Shown here in pieces: positions 41,128 through 53,379 of a stretch of DNA of 64,000 nucleotides. The notes beneath the pieces are model-generated. The model was not told the origin of the DNA. It saw only the letters and a program-made list of their open reading frames with translations, and made no database searches. Made by a program: the position numbers and the translations under genes. Source of the stretch: Rhodocollybia butyracea. Taxonomy: Eukaryota; Basidiomycota; Agaricomycetes; Agaricales; Omphalotaceae. Location: NCBI GenBank assembly GCA_015501585.1, contig JADNRY010000146.1, forward strand, positions 1-64,000, read 5' to 3'. The number at the start of each line of letters is the position of its first letter. Positions within the stretch are counted from its first letter, which is position 1.

Positions 41128-43015
41128 TCAATCTTCAAGTTCCTCTCCATCATCTAAATCCAAGTCCAGATCTCCGTTGTCGCTACTAACTTTGAGAAGA
41201 GAATCTGTATCTTCTATGAGAGAAAGTCTGGAAGCAGGGGGCCTTTCCACAGCCGAGAGGTGGTCATCAGAATTAGTTACCATAAATCCAGAAACCTCAT
41301 CTTCCCCAATTGCAGTATTCTTCTGCCCCTGTGGCCCACCGTGACTGGCAACACTTCCTGTGTCATATTTCAGTCCTGTTGGGAGAGAAGAATGTGGCCC
41401 AAGGCTGTCTTGCCACAGAAACTGATTCATGTCCTTTGTCAACTCGCCCATGCCAGCCCTTTGTGCCTTGATAACAATATCTAAACGCCACTCTGGATAA
41501 GGCAGAGGGCTCTTAATACCCCCCTGTTGGATCTGTAGCTGACCATGATTTGCATTAAGTGGTTGTGCGTTATGTACCATCGGGCCCTGTCTATAACCTA
41601 AATAGGCTGCACTTGATGATGAAGGTATGGGTATAACATTATTGTTGAGATTTGTTATCGGCATTGAGGAGATGTCTGGTAATGTGAGAGGCATAGCAGA
41701 GCCTTCAGGAATGACGAGGGGACAGAGTTTCCTAACAATTGGCTGTTGGTCCAGGTCCCGCCATGCGGAGTATGGTGTTCTTTGACCAAACCCAAAATCA
41801 GATGAAAAAGGCAAAGAAACACTGGGATGTGTATCAGGGGTAGAATAAGGCATTCGGAAGTCAGGAACTGCTGATATAAAGCTGGATTCACCAATAGCAT
41901 GGGGAGCGCATCGGTGAATTACACGCAGGAACGATTTAAAGGCTGGGAGACAAAAGCATTGGTGAAGAGAACTATGACATAGCAATAAAAGCGCACCAAA
42001 ATCATCTCTAAAATTCAAAGTAAGCCATTCATAGTATTCGGAGCTATTTTTATTGGTGGAATCAGTGGTATCTGTCCTGTGGTTGGAAACGACCAGGTCT
42101 TGGTTTGCTGGTGCATCAAAAGTATTGGTTTTCATGCCTACCGTATTGGGCATGCCCAATGATGGATGTGCATGTCCATCTATGACTCTTGGTAAAGGAG
42201 AAGGTGGCTGTAGAGAGCTAACACTGGTGGGTGGATACACAAGATTTTCCTGAGAATGTGAAGGTGGTTGATGCTTGGGTTGACGAGTAGGGTGTTGGGT
42301 AGTTAGATGTGTTTTGAACTTGATACAGATGATATGTTGAGCTTTTGTGAGCTTAGCCGGTACTTTCACAGATGCTACCAAGGGGAGTTTATGATCTGCG
42401 CCCCGTATCTCCAGGAGCATGCTCAAAGGAATGTGCTGCACAGTATTCTGCAAATGAAAATCAACAAAGAATATCTATCAACATTGCAAGGAAGCTCCAA
42501 TCTTGCCCAAATCTTACCGATTTTTTGTGGCTCAGATATAATAAACCATCCTTTACAAAGACCCATCTCTCTTTCCACTGAAACTTTCCCATTAGCTTGG
42601 TAGCTGGCTTTGTTTGTTTGTTTATATGCTCTGCAGCTTCCGTAGAGGGATCACGATAATTGAACCGAAAACATGCAGCCCAGCCTTCCCAGTATGGCTC
42701 AACATATTTCAGTGGATTCTCTCGTGAAAGCTTGGCCACAACACCTATACGATGTACCTCAAGCAACTCCTGATGCTCAATTCCGTACTCATTAATAGTG
42801 CAGTGGTTCTCTAGGATCTGCCCAGTGGAGAAGCGAATGATCATCAGGAGGCTGGGGTGGTATGTGGTGTATGAGCTTTTTACGGTACCCTGGGGAGTAA
42901 AAACTGGCCCTCTGTCTGCTAGGCGCAATTTTTCATCAGTGTAGCTAGGTTTGTCTTCATCAGTGGATGAAGGCTCGGCAAAAGTAATGGGCGAGACTGG
43001 ACGACGCAAAGGCAT
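41128..43015 (-). CDS. PH-domain protein
   Basis: Exon 1 starts at ATG 43015 or further upstream and runs to about 42524. An intron with GTAAGATTTG..TTTGCAG (about 42450-42523) follows, and exon 2 ends at 41128. Residues of about 30-110 resemble a Ras-association-like fold (KLRLADRG..TLLMIIRF..INEYGIEHQELLEVH). A PH domain follows: KFQWKERWVFVKDGLLYLSHKK before the intron and IPLSMLLEIRGADHKLPLV and HIICIKFKTH after it. A long disordered C-terminal region ends in an acidic DLDLDLDDGEELED. A role in lipid or GTPase signalling is inferred from the PH domain only. Confidence 0.7.
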
Positions 43016-43206
43016 TGTCGGAGGATTTATACTTGGTATAACCTGAAAGCCATTGTGCCCCGAATGGCCATGGCCAGAGTCATCTGCTATACACTTAGCG
43101 AGTATCCAAGATTTGACTTGGTCAACTGTCCAAGAAGTAGAGACGTGAGTGACCAGTCATTGATCATAAGGAACTTTATTGTGAATAATCAAACGGCAAA
43201 AATTAA

Positions 43207-44614
43207 TCATGGGAAGGACATAAAGTCAATAGATGATTTACCAAAGCGACAAGTAATGGCCACCAGCCCAACTTCATTCTTCACTTTCTCCTCCTGTAAT
43301 GGATGATTTATTTCGTCAGGGAAGATAGGCTGCAACTTCGAAATTGATGACGCCAGGTTCTTCACTTCCTTCGCATGTAATATAGTAGTGCCAGGCTTTA
43401 TGTTGTTAGCGATGGGGATAAGCTTCAGGGTCAAAATATACGATTTTATGAAGGCCAGGAAGTCAATTTTAGTCGCATGAAACTCGGATACAGAGTTGAA
43501 AGGTTGGTGAAGCAGTGTTGGATTTACTGCCTTTGCCCTTTCGATATCCATGAGTACATCAAGTTGAGCAACAGCGGCAGCATCGTTCAAGGGTTCGAGG
43601 CCTTGGATTAAAGCACCGATTACGACTTGTGCAGAAATGACTTCTTTCCTATGGGACTCCAAAATAAGAGGACAATTTTTAGTGACAAATTCTGGAATCC
43701 CAAGCTCGATAGCCAGTCTTGGAAGTGCCGGGCTAGTATTCAGTGAGAGTACCAGGCCCAAGAATGACAAAAATGGTACGCAGAAGCTTGAAGGGTGGAT
43801 GTCACATTGAACATATACAGTAAACGGGATTTCAGTTTTGTAGGCGCTCAGTCCTGCGGCATAATATCTCGTAGCTGTCGATCTATAGAAGATTCAGTCA
43901 AAATTTAGTTGTAAAATTCATCCAGAACCCCCATGAATCAGGTCCTGAGTAGTTTGATCACTTACTTCCGGTCTAATCCTCGAAAAATACTATCTCGAAA
44001 TTGAAAACACAGCAGAATGTCTTTCAAAAGGTCATAACACATGGGTAAGGGCCAGGACACAAATGCTTGCGCAAGGTTTTCGTATCTCATTCCTCCTATG
44101 TGCCCATAATCAAACAAAATGCTCGATTTCTCTCCATTTGGCATGTGAAAGTTAACATGGCACACAACACGCACCGAGACAACTCCAAGAGGTCGCTATA
44201 CAACTTCTGGTCTTTGATTTGAACAACCGGTCGGCCTCTAGCTAACATGGCTTCTAAGTGAGCCAGCCTCCTTTGAACAATAAAACCGTCGATTCTGTTC
44301 ACAGCTGTCAATCCTACTTGTTCGATAACCCTCGCAGAAGAGCTCCCAAGGCCAGTGATAGTCGATAAAGAGGACAAGGAAGTGATCGAAGACCTGGAAA
44401 AGAGGCTGCTGGCATAAGTGGAAGTCATTAGTGTACAAAGAAGGAGCAGCTCATTCTTAGCCCAGGCAATGCACTGGTACAGAATAGTAGTCATGCAATG
44501 TTCCACCGGCGACAACTCAGACTTCGGCTCAGTCTGATAATGGCAGTAGCAAAGCAGTAGCAGTAGTAGTATAATACACTGCCATCCAGCGACTCGGAGG
44601 TCCCACGAGACCAC
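43207..44614 (-). CDS. Hypothetical protein, multi-exon
   Basis: Minus-strand frames at 44614-44177, 44090-43962 and 43770-43207 appear to be exons of one gene. A GTGCGT donor follows DLLELSR near 44176. The N-terminal part has a hydrophobic stretch WQCIILLLLLLCYCHY. The last part (SPALPRLAIELGIPEFVTKNC.., NNIKPGTTILHAKEVKNLASSISKL) looks alpha-helical. No family is recognised, and exon borders are approximate. Confidence 0.45.
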
Positions 44615-45634
44615 AAAGGAACAGCCAGGCCTAGATGGTAGACCAGCAGCGGTCTCGATCCACGACCCACGCAGCCTGAGGGAAGGTAGAGTACAAACGC
44701 TCCCTAAGGGCAGGTGATAGCGACTATATCAGCTATGGAATCTTATTTTAATTTCCACACGGTATTGGGCATCGCCTGTGAGAAAAACTGAGCATTGTTT
44801 TTCTGGAGCTGTCTTATCACGAGCCGGGGAGATATCTATCAGTAACTATCTCGAGTCGGTATAAAAACTGCCCATTGTGGTGGGACACTTGTTACTGTGA
44901 CCTGAGAGGCAGCTCTGAGCACCCATTAGTAGCCTCACTCCACCTCGCGCCCCTGCGCCTAGGCAGGAAGGACTCGAAAGAACGTCCAAAGGATATTGAA
45001 CCTTGTGACTGGTCCGTCCAAGTTCCGTGTTCCGATGACCCTCACACAGTAAGTAGGTGCCTTCCAAAAAAGATGTGGAAATTTGGGAGAAGTATGATCC
45101 TACAAACACCTTGCCAGATGCTTTGGGTCTTAGCCTCACACCCATTATCAAAGATTCAACCCATCACTTTCTCTTATGGGAGCGTTTTTGCTTCCTCTGG
45201 GCTGTGAAATCCTCTCTCTTCCTCTTTGACTTGCGCAGTCTCACGGATTCTTATATTTGTCAATTATACTTTCCGTCTCTTCCCAGGTGCAAAACAGGCT
45301 TGTACCTCGAGCGGGGGTTATACAATCCAGCGTGTCGGCACAGCTACAGCTGCAGCTGCACTGATAATCCACGAGCAAAGGTATTCATATCATAACACCA
45401 AATTCCGCTTCACGCTTCGTTTCAGTAAGAACGCTCTGTCTATTAAAGCAGCCAATGATATTTTTCAGGTTCAATCTGCACCATGACTCAGATTCGTTCC
45501 TGGCTCGATGATGTTCTTATATAAGTGTTGTCGAAGTTCGACTCTCTTCGTCGGATTTTATCTTCTGATCCACATCGGAGCCTCGCACTATCAGCACGAG
45601 TGTTCATCGTAGAACCGACCATTGGCCATTGACC
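44615..45634. other. Divergent intergenic region
   Basis: This kilobase separates the minus-strand hypothetical gene from the plus-strand YdcF-like gene. Overlapping frames (44846-45486) have no coding character. It probably contains both promoters. Confidence 0.45.
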
Positions 45635-46723
45635 ATGAATACTCCAGCCAGCTTCGACAAGCTAGTTACCATACTATTTCCAGCATTGACAGCTTTCTTA
45701 ACTGCCGACAAACATCTGGAATGGGCATCTCGACCAAAGGTACAGCAACTCCGAAGTATCCGAGTTGCCAGGCTCCAGGAAAGCCTCAGCAGCACCGCAA
45801 GATCTACTATCCGAGTCGATGCTATGCTCATAACCGCCACCGATGCTTCAACATTACAGACCGAACTCGAAGCATCAGGAGCACCAAAGGAGCTGCTACA
45901 GATATGGCCACGATACATCGCCGCAGCCAACCGCATCATAAACGTGTATGGAACGGGATCCAGACCGCGCTACGCGGCTGATTCCATCTCATACGACCCA
46001 TCTTCCCATTTCTGGCTACGTTTTCTCGATAGTGTTCTCGCGGCGCAGTTGTCTGGTGATGCGGGGAAGGATACCCCGCCCTGGGATGCATTCTATTTCG
46101 CAGTTCGGCTGCTATGTGCGAATAACCGTGACGATGCTTTGCGCTATCCTGAGCTGTGGACAAAGGATAACGCACCAGCGGTAGCGCTTGCGCGTACCAT
46201 CACCTGGGACGACTTTCCGTGGGCCGCCGTACTGGTCCCAGGTGAAGGCCCCGAACGCGATGGGGTCAAAATATCGCCGTTAGCTGGATTAAGGATGGAG
46301 TTTGCTGTCACGCAATATCTCGAAAAACAGACACCCTTTCTCATCGTTTCCGGAGGGACAGTGCATCCAGCTTATACAGAGTTCAATGAAGCGTTCGAGA
46401 TGAAAAAATGGCTGCTCGAGCAACATGGGGTTCCTCCTGAACGAATCCTTCTTGAACCTTTTGCGCGGCATACTACGACGAATTTCCGGAATGCGGGGCG
46501 TATCTTGCGCATGCTAGGAGCTCCGGAGGAAAAGCCTGTTTTGCTGGTCTCTAATGAGTATCAGCTTGAGTTTATTGATAGTGACCGGTTTCGCAGGATT
46601 GAAAAGGAGGAGTTGCTGTATGGAGTGGGGAAGATAGGGCCTAGACAGGGTAATTTTGGGATTATGTTTTTACCCTCCCCATTTTGTGGTGTTGTTGATC
46701 CCATGGACCCAATGGACCCTTGA
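45635..46723 (+). CDS. YdcF/DUF218-type protein, intronless, 362 residues
   Basis: ATG at 45635 (NTPASFDKLVTILFPALT). A helical N-terminal region precedes a DUF218 domain at about residues 195-320. AAVLVPGEGPERDG gives the first strand, and LRMEFAVTQYLEKQTPFLIVSGG is the conserved helix and SGG. Then come NEAFEMKKWLL, GVPPERILLEPFARHTTTNFRNAGRIL with the Glu and T..N motif, and VLLVSNEYQ. In bacteria such proteins (YdcF, SanA, ElyC) bind nucleotides or act at the envelope; the fungal role is unknown. The lack of introns in an intron-rich neighbourhood is unusual. The end repeats MDP twice. Confidence 0.8.
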   Translation: MNTPASFDKLVTILFPALTAFLTADKHLEWASRPKVQQLRSIRVARLQESLSSTARSTIRVDAMLITATDASTLQTELEASGAPKELLQIWPRYIAAANRIINVYGTGSRPRYAADSISYDPSSHFWLRFLDSVLAAQLSGDAGKDTPPWDAFYFAVRLLCANNRDDALRYPELWTKDNAPAVALARTITWDDFPWAAVLVPGEGPERDGVKISPLAGLRMEFAVTQYLEKQTPFLIVSGGTVHPAYTEFNEAFEMKKWLLEQHGVPPERILLEPFARHTTTNFRNAGRILRMLGAPEEKPVLLVSNEYQLEFIDSDRFRRIEKEELLYGVGKIGPRQGNFGIMFLPSPFCGVVDPMDPMDP

Positions 46724-47282
46724 AGTTTGTGGTCCATTCAAGTTGTGATATGGGGGCGCAGTTGGATTGATACATGTTGAAGCTTTTACTAGCCTATACA
46801 AGGGTGCTAGTGGAAGTCCTGCCACTTTTTGACCAACAAAATAGGTCTTTGCCAGGTAGTAGTCTATATGTTTTCGTTCTGTTCTGTGTACTGGATAGAG
46901 GTCTGAGCCCACGCGAGAAATTCGAATCAACTTTAACTTATTGTACAGCTCTGGTGACGCGTTGCTATTATGGTAATACGGATAGTACCGAGTAGGGCAA
47001 GAGTAGGGAGTCGAGAGGGTTGCGTTGCTGTGATCAGAGAGGGTCATCCCTGTTGACTTGGCACCCCCCTCACTACAAGCGCATGAGATATATTATCTCA
47101 GTCTGATACTGTCTGATACTTGTTGCATGAATCCAGAGTTCCAACACGGCGTTAACCTGGGCCTCAGCAGAGATAACGCCACATAGAACAACAGACACCA
47201 TAATAACAACCAAAATATGCGAGTACTGTATGCGAGTATGTTACGTACATTATCTACGTACATTATCTCAGCTGGCGACCCC
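46724..47282. other. Intergenic between convergent genes
   Basis: No gene is seen between the YdcF-like stop and the HEL2 stop. A GTCTGATACT direct repeat lies at about 47101-47120. Confidence 0.5.
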
Positions 47283-50200
47283 TCAAGTAGGGAACGACCC
47301 CAAAGTAAACAACATCTGCTTCTGCTTGCTCTTCCCTTTTCCCTTCCCTTTCTTCCCCATACCGTTCACTCCTCCGCCTTCGCCGTCTACTGGCTCGCTA
47401 ATCTCAGCGCCACCTACCCCGCCTACCCCACCTATCACATCACCCTCGTCCGATGCACTAGGAACTGGCGGCGTAGCTGCAGGGAGAGTTCCACCACCTA
47501 CACCCGTCCCCGTCCCCGTCCCCGTCCCCGTCCCCGTCCCCGTCCCCGTCCCCGTCCCCGTCCCCGTCCCCGTCCCGGTGGTCGTAGAACTCGGCGCACC
47601 CCATCGCGAAGCTGGCACCTCCCCCGTCGAACCAAGGATATTCCTCAACGAAACATTCCCTTTAACCTGCACCTTTTCCCTCCTGTTCGTCGACGCCGGC
47701 AGCCCGGGAACGCCGCCGCGTTCAATTTCGGTGGAGGAGCGTGGGCGTGGGAGTGGGTGGATTTCACTGATGCAGCGGGGACAGAGAACGGGCGGAGATG
47801 GGCGGGGGAGGATATCGATTTCGAGGTCGAGGTCGGTGTTGTGGTTGATGATGATACGAGGCCGGGAAAGGCAGAAGAAGTAGGAGCGGTGTTGTTAGCG
47901 TTGGTGTTGTTGGTGGGGGTATTGGAGGAACCAGATCCCGCCCACGGCGTTTTTCGTCCTGGGCCTGATGATTTTGTCCCGCTGGGACCCGCAGCGCTTC
48001 CGCCAAGCGGCGGGAAGCGATCTGATGATGCAGCTTGGGCCTTGGCAGCGACAGCCGCTAAGGAACCAGGAGGAGGAGGAACGCCAGGAGGTACCCGCCC
48101 CGACCCCGATGCAGACCCAGAATTCGCTGCTTGCGCTACGCGGTCCCACACGCGCCGCGAAGCGTTATTGCCAGCCCTCCCGGTTGTAGTATGCGTCGAG
48201 TGTTTCGCGTTCAGCACGCGGCCGGAGGTGATAGCGGCGTAGGCACCAGCAGATGACGAAGCGGTAGGAACGAGATCTGGGAATTGACGGCGTTGCTAAC
48301 GAGAAAACGAGCTCGATCAGAACGGGATAGGCAAAAAAGGAAAGATTCGAAAACACTCACCTCGACCTCGAATCCCTTCCATTCCCTTAACAGTTCCAGG
48401 CTTTTCCTATCTATCTCCTCTACGCCCTCACCCTCTTCATCCTCTTCAAGCAAATCCACAAAGGAATTGATCACCCGCGCTGTAGGCTCCAACCCGTCTC
48501 TCGTCCCTCGACTCTTCGCCTTATCCGACATCGTCTCCCTATCTCTATCGAGCACATTCCACACGATCCCAATGAGGTCTCGCGCACTGCTTTCGCCAGC
48601 GCGATATCCCCGAGCAGCGGCTTGGACTGCTGGGACCGCCGTGGTGGAATTTGGCGCGAGGGAGGAAAGTAGTGCGAGGAAAGCGGTGTGGCGACTGTGA
48701 TAATAGAAGGATAAGGACGGCTGTTCTTTAGAATATGGGAGGAGAAGGGCTTACTTGGATATAGCAGGATCGTCGTCTGCGGGGTTGGGTGAAGGACGTC
48801 GGGTAGGCGGGCCAGAGGCTCCGAGAGTTGGTGCGTTAGGATCTAACGGAAAACGTTGTCGTCAGATACAGTTGAACGGACGAAAAACAGAGCGTAGCGT
48901 AAAAAGAATGAACTGATACTCACCCGCATCACCAGTCAAAGCTCCGCCAAACGCTTGCCTTCTCCTACTCTGGTTCTGGTTCTGAGGTGGTGCCGGGGGA
49001 GGTACCGGTATACCCTGTTCTCTCGGTGGCGGATCTCTCCCTCCTCCTCCCCCTCCACGATGACTATTCTGGCTCTGATGCTGGTTCTGATTCCGTCCGC
49101 CCTGGTTCGCATTCGAGCTCGCAAAGTCCAAACCGACAACCTTCCTACTCGCACCGTGCTCCTCGACCATATGCGCTTGCAGATCCAACGCGCTGCTGAA
49201 TACGACAAATTTGCGTTGGAGGCATTCAGGGTGAGAGCATGCGTGGTGGGCGGTGGAGAAGTGGGTTTCGAGCGCGGGGTAGGAGGCAAAGCTAAAAAAA
49301 AAAAAAGTAGAAGATGAGATTAGTTTAGGGAACGAAGGAAGGGCAGATAAGACGTACTAAACGTCTCGAACTCCATCCCGCTTGCACACGAAACACTCTT
49401 CGTGCCGTTCACGCATGTGTGCGTACATTTCGTCTTCGCTGAAGAAGCACTCGCGGCAGAACTCGCATAAAGGATGGATGCCACCCTCTGGCGGAATTAC
49501 AGTTGTGCTGGGTTTCTTGGCTAGAAAGGATGTGTCAGCGGACGTTCGAAAGAGAACGAGGAGTACATACTCGACCGTCTTCCGCCGTGTCCATAATCCA
49601 TAGATGGTAGATGTATTACGAGTTGTGGATAGGTATATAGGATATGTTCGTGAGCGAAAACTTTCTTGCTTCGAATACACAGGTCACTATCCGAGAGGGA
49701 AGATCAGTCGGTAATAATGTTAATAAGATCTGAGAAAACAACTAACCACATCAACCTGCCATGGCTCGCCCGAATGTGCATCTTCAAATCTCCCCATCCC
49801 TTCGCAATATAGTCACATTCGCTGTCCGGACAGTTGAATCGCAGTAAAATCAGTGAATCGGTCATCATCTCCTGGGTTTCGAAAGTAATGTGTAGCTTTG
49901 CGTCGTAAAATTTGGATAAACTATCGGAACCAGATGTCGAGAATTCTGCAAAGGGTTTATCGGGCGAAGTTGTGAAGATGACTTCTGGTTGAGGTTCCTG
50001 TAACGAGTTAGATAAGAACTAAAGCTAAAAAGGCGAAGAGAAAGTGATGAAAAGTACCTTGCAAAATGTACAAACATCTTTTTTGTATAATGCTCTCAGT
50101 CTCAGGGCACATACATGACATGTACGGTGATTACACGTTGAAAGAGAGTAGTATTTCACGGGTTCAGCGCAAATAAAGCAGACATCTCCGTCGACGCTGC

Positions 50201-50444
50201 TAGTATCGTTGTCAATGTCGCCAACTACAGTTTGTGGTGCGTCTTCGGTCATTTTTTCCGTTTCCACCGCCTTCCCGTCTGCTTCAGTTATATGATTGCC
50301 GTTCCCTGCGCCTCCACGTCCTCCACGTCCTTTCCCTCTAGATTTTCCTCCTCTTCCTCGTTGGTTGTTGTTATGGCTGCTTCGGATTTGATTCTGGCCA
50401 TGAGTGGGAGCGGGGCGAGATTGAACAGTGGCAGTTGCGGACAT
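47283..50444 (-). CDS. HEL2: RING/C2H2 E3 ubiquitin ligase, Hel2/ZNF598 family
   Basis: Hel2 senses collided ribosomes and ubiquitinates small-subunit proteins to start ribosome-associated quality control. Exon 1 (50444-50058) has an Arg/Gly-rich start and the RING at residues 89-128 (CFICAEPVKYYSLSTCNHRT.. CALRLRALYKKDVCTFC). After the intron at 49998-50057 come the C2H2 part CPDSECDYIAKGWGDLKMHI, then DLCIRSKKVFAHEHILY, CEFCRECFFSEDEMYAHMRE and ERHEECFVCKR. Further on are ETHFSTAHHACSHPECLQ and LQAHMVEEHG. A Gly/Pro-rich linker and the end LFTLGSFPT follow, as in the family. Several short introns are present. One base is missing near 47702 relative to pseudogene C, shifting the frame before KVQVKGNVSLRNILG. 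A Thr-Gly repeat lies at 47506-47578. Confidence 0.9.
47506..47578. repeat. Hexanucleotide microsatellite (CCCGTC)n, about 12 units
   Basis: Perfect CCCGTC repeats, read on the minus strand as alternating Thr and Gly codons in the C-terminal part of HEL2. As the unit is six bases, length changes keep the reading frame. Confidence 0.9.
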
Positions 50445-50534
50445 TATGACAGTTAATCTCTTAGAGGTAGAGCGCGTGTAGATAGTTATCGCGAAAATGG
50501 AGCGATGAGAAAGTTCGAAAGAAACTAAATAGTA

Positions 50535-50879
50535 TTAGGCGCTGACAAATGGATAGCGAGTCACGGGGCGGCTCCGGATCGGTGCCGTCAACGGACTTTT
50601 CGGTTCCGGAAACTGCACCACCACCGGAAATAACGTCTCTTCGAGTTCTAAACGTTGAACTACAACCTCTAACTCAACAAACGTCAGAAATAATGGTAAT
50701 TCAACGGTATGGGCTCCAGGTGATGCAGTGGATGATACACTGCCGAGAGCACCTTTCATCCAGGACGCACGTCGACTCTCAACGAATCTGTAGCGACAAC
50801 TTGCACGATCAGTACTACTTGCAAACCAAAGCGCGGAGATCGCCAGCCTGGAATCAAACAAGGTACTCAAGATAACCAT
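50535..50879 (-). CDS. Hypothetical protein, 114 residues, weak
   Basis: A minus-strand frame upstream of HEL2 with a beta-rich looking centre (HTVELPLFLTFVELEVVV). A plus-strand frame of similar length overlaps it (50549-50875), so neither is secure. No family is recognised. Confidence 0.2.
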   Translation of the reverse strand: MVILSTLFDSRLAISALWFASSTDRASCRYRFVESRRASWMKGALGSVSSTASPGAHTVELPLFLTFVELEVVVQRLELEETLFPVVVQFPEPKSPLTAPIRSRPVTRYPFVSA

Positions 50880-51599
50880 GATTTAAGTCGTCCAGAGAGG
50901 CACGTATCGATCCTTCCGTTTTGGATACTATTGGGATCGCCTGTTTGTAGAACTACAACTGCTAGGAGTTGCTAGGTCAGCCGAAAAGCGCTTGTAAACC
51001 TGGGCGCCATTTATATCCGCTTTATCCTGGTACCAATGATTTACGATACCTGTCGCTCAAGAACTCCTCACATCATTGTCTTTGTTTATGTATTCGTGTC
51101 TTATGGACTCCTACGAAGTCGTATCGTTGTTTGCCGTATTAATAGTATTATGCTCTTCCTGCATCGAGTGGCCTAACGAATGCAGTCCTTGCCTTCTTGG
51201 TTACTTACCTTAGGAAAGGAAATTTACTTCCAAAGCAGCCGACCGAGAGGAATTCCCGTCGAGATTTGTTCACAAACTCATCCTTTATCGATTTCGGGTT
51301 TGGGTCTGAACTCGGGGGAGGACTCAAGCGTGCACGTCAGATCCGACCGCTGACCCCGTAAGTCCTCAACTCATACTCTTCTTTCTGTGTAGCTCGCCCT
51401 AGGTGAGCTTCCATCAACATGGACTTATGTCATAAATAACCTTGGAACATCTGACCTCGGATGACTCTAACACTGGGCTGCAAGGTGAAATTGGTCTGTA
51501 ACAAGGTTCTTCTTGGACTGCCCTACAACTACATTGGTTGAGTTCATGAATCATGATCTTCATCCCCTGTGTGAGTGGAGAGTCCTGCAACTTGAATGT
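50880..51599. other. Intergenic, no gene seen
   Basis: No long frame, RNA gene or repeat is evident in this 720-base stretch. Confidence 0.5.
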
Positions 51600-52957
51600 C
51601 TATAACCATTTCAGGTGATGGCGTGTTATGAACCAAAATGGCAACAACCATTGGATAAAATGCCTAGAGCAATTAATTAGGATTAGTAGGGAACTAAAAC
51701 TCCATGAATTTGAACTTACGCTTGCAAAAGTCATCATATTAGGCGCAATACTGCCCCAAGGCTCAAAAACTACTGCAAGGCCCTCACTTGGAAGTTTCAC
51801 GTCCAAACCCCTGCCCACCCCTCGCCAAGTACCACCCACTTGTGAGAAAGACCACAATGTATATAAACTGAACTGTACAAAAAAAGGCCCCAGATTCAAC
51901 CAGAACCAGTAAAATCTTAATGGCATAAGTTCTTCTATAGATTGCGGCCTCTGTCAACGATTTATGGTGCATCCTAGTCAACCAGGTCAAAAGATGCTAA
52001 GTAGCAATTGGAAACGAACATGCATATGCCACATACCATGCTTTCCACCCAATCAGAACGGTTGCAGCTACATTGACTAGCAAGGAGGTTAGAAATGAAA
52101 CTAAATCCAAAACACCAGAATAGTCCATGATCAGAATGCCCCAAGTACTGTCGATCTTGAAGCCATTGAGAGCCATCGTATTATAGATTGGATATTCAAT
52201 GCAATCAAGAATGTTGCTGACTGAAAACCTTGAGTCAAGTGGTGACTTTCAGATGAAGCATGTACCACTGACTTGTATTAATGATTTCAAGCAACACGAG
52301 GGTATTTCGCCAAAAGCGATTGTGAAAGAGTAAAATCCAAGCTCTCCAAACCACAATCGTATCACTGACAAGAAGCTAAACATTTGAACCTGAGTGAGAA
52401 TAGTCCTGTCTTAACATACCAGTTCTCTCACCATTATTGTAACAATGGCTTCAGTGTCATCCATCCATGGCATAAACCGGAGTTTAATATCAAAGGCATT
52501 TACACATGGACTAATTAGCCCAGCCGCAGCGTCTTCCATGTTGCAGCCTATGTTAACAGTACTTAAACCACCCATCATAGCAGTAACTATGATGGTCCAA
52601 GTAAATGATATGAAAACCAGAATTAAGCCTACAAGGAGCCAGATTTTAGGTTTTTCAGTGGATGAACTTGTGAAAAAAAAAATATCAAAGATAGACCTCA
52701 ATGGTCATTCATGTACACACATCATCATTGGCCAAACTGCAATGCATGTCGCCAGTACAAACATTCCTTGAATAGAAAAATGATAACAATCAGTCATCCA
52801 TAAACTTCAGGTTAAACATTGTTCAAGAACATTGTTACATTGTTAGCAGGACGAGTGACATACCATACACAACCATTACTGGTGCCAAACGCGCAGTGAT
52901 CACATATAACGGTTCGGCAAGCAAGCCAGCGATGTATTCCTGATCTGAAAGTTCCAT
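51600..52957 (-). CDS. Polytopic membrane protein of basidiomycete type
   Basis: ATG at 52957: MELSDQEYIAGLLAEPLYVI, exon 1 to 52864 with a GTATGT donor. Exon 2 starts at 52766 (FVLATCIAVWPMMM). The next exon has KPKIWLLVGLILVFISFTWTIIV and an extracellular-looking loop. A later exon has YRRTYAIKILLVLVESGAFF, the LVESGA signature seen in many uncharacterised Agaricomycete seven-helix proteins. The region between 52410 and 51990 carries further hydrophobic exons not resolved here. Function unknown; exon borders in the middle are approximate. Confidence 0.6.
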
Positions 52958-53379
52958 AGTAACTTTCACTGTGTAAAGTCGCTTTGAGCTCTTATATACG
53001 ATTTCAAATATATCGTGCTGAAAATTGTCCGGGCCGAATTAGTCTACCTATTTGATATCGGCGGCTTAGCCTGTCCGATTTAGATTACATAATCTAAGGC
53101 GGCAACGTCTTCGGCAATTGCTTTGCAGTGAATTCTTACTTGGGTTTTGTGTTCAAACTGCTTCGTATGCGTGTTAGTAGTATTGTACACTAGGCTAATG
53201 TGTCTGATGTACGGACAGATGAAAAAAACTGTGAAATTTTCGCACTACAAGCTAAATTACCTAAGCTAAATGCCTGGGAAAATGGGCGCTTAATTGGCCA
53301 GGCTAATCGGGCCGACCTAAGTCGCAGACGTTACACACATCAGTTCATTGATCGTCGTGTTCTGTCTGCTTATAGGAGA

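Noticed and set aside
45226..45486. Plus-strand frames upstream of the YdcF-like gene as an extra exon
   Set aside because: No splice pair joins them in frame to the ATG at 45635, and the gene has a complete start of its own.
47217..48242. 341-codon plus-strand frame
   Set aside because: It is antisense to the HEL2 C-terminal region and is rich in Arg/Pro from GC-rich repeats; the minus strand has the family signature.
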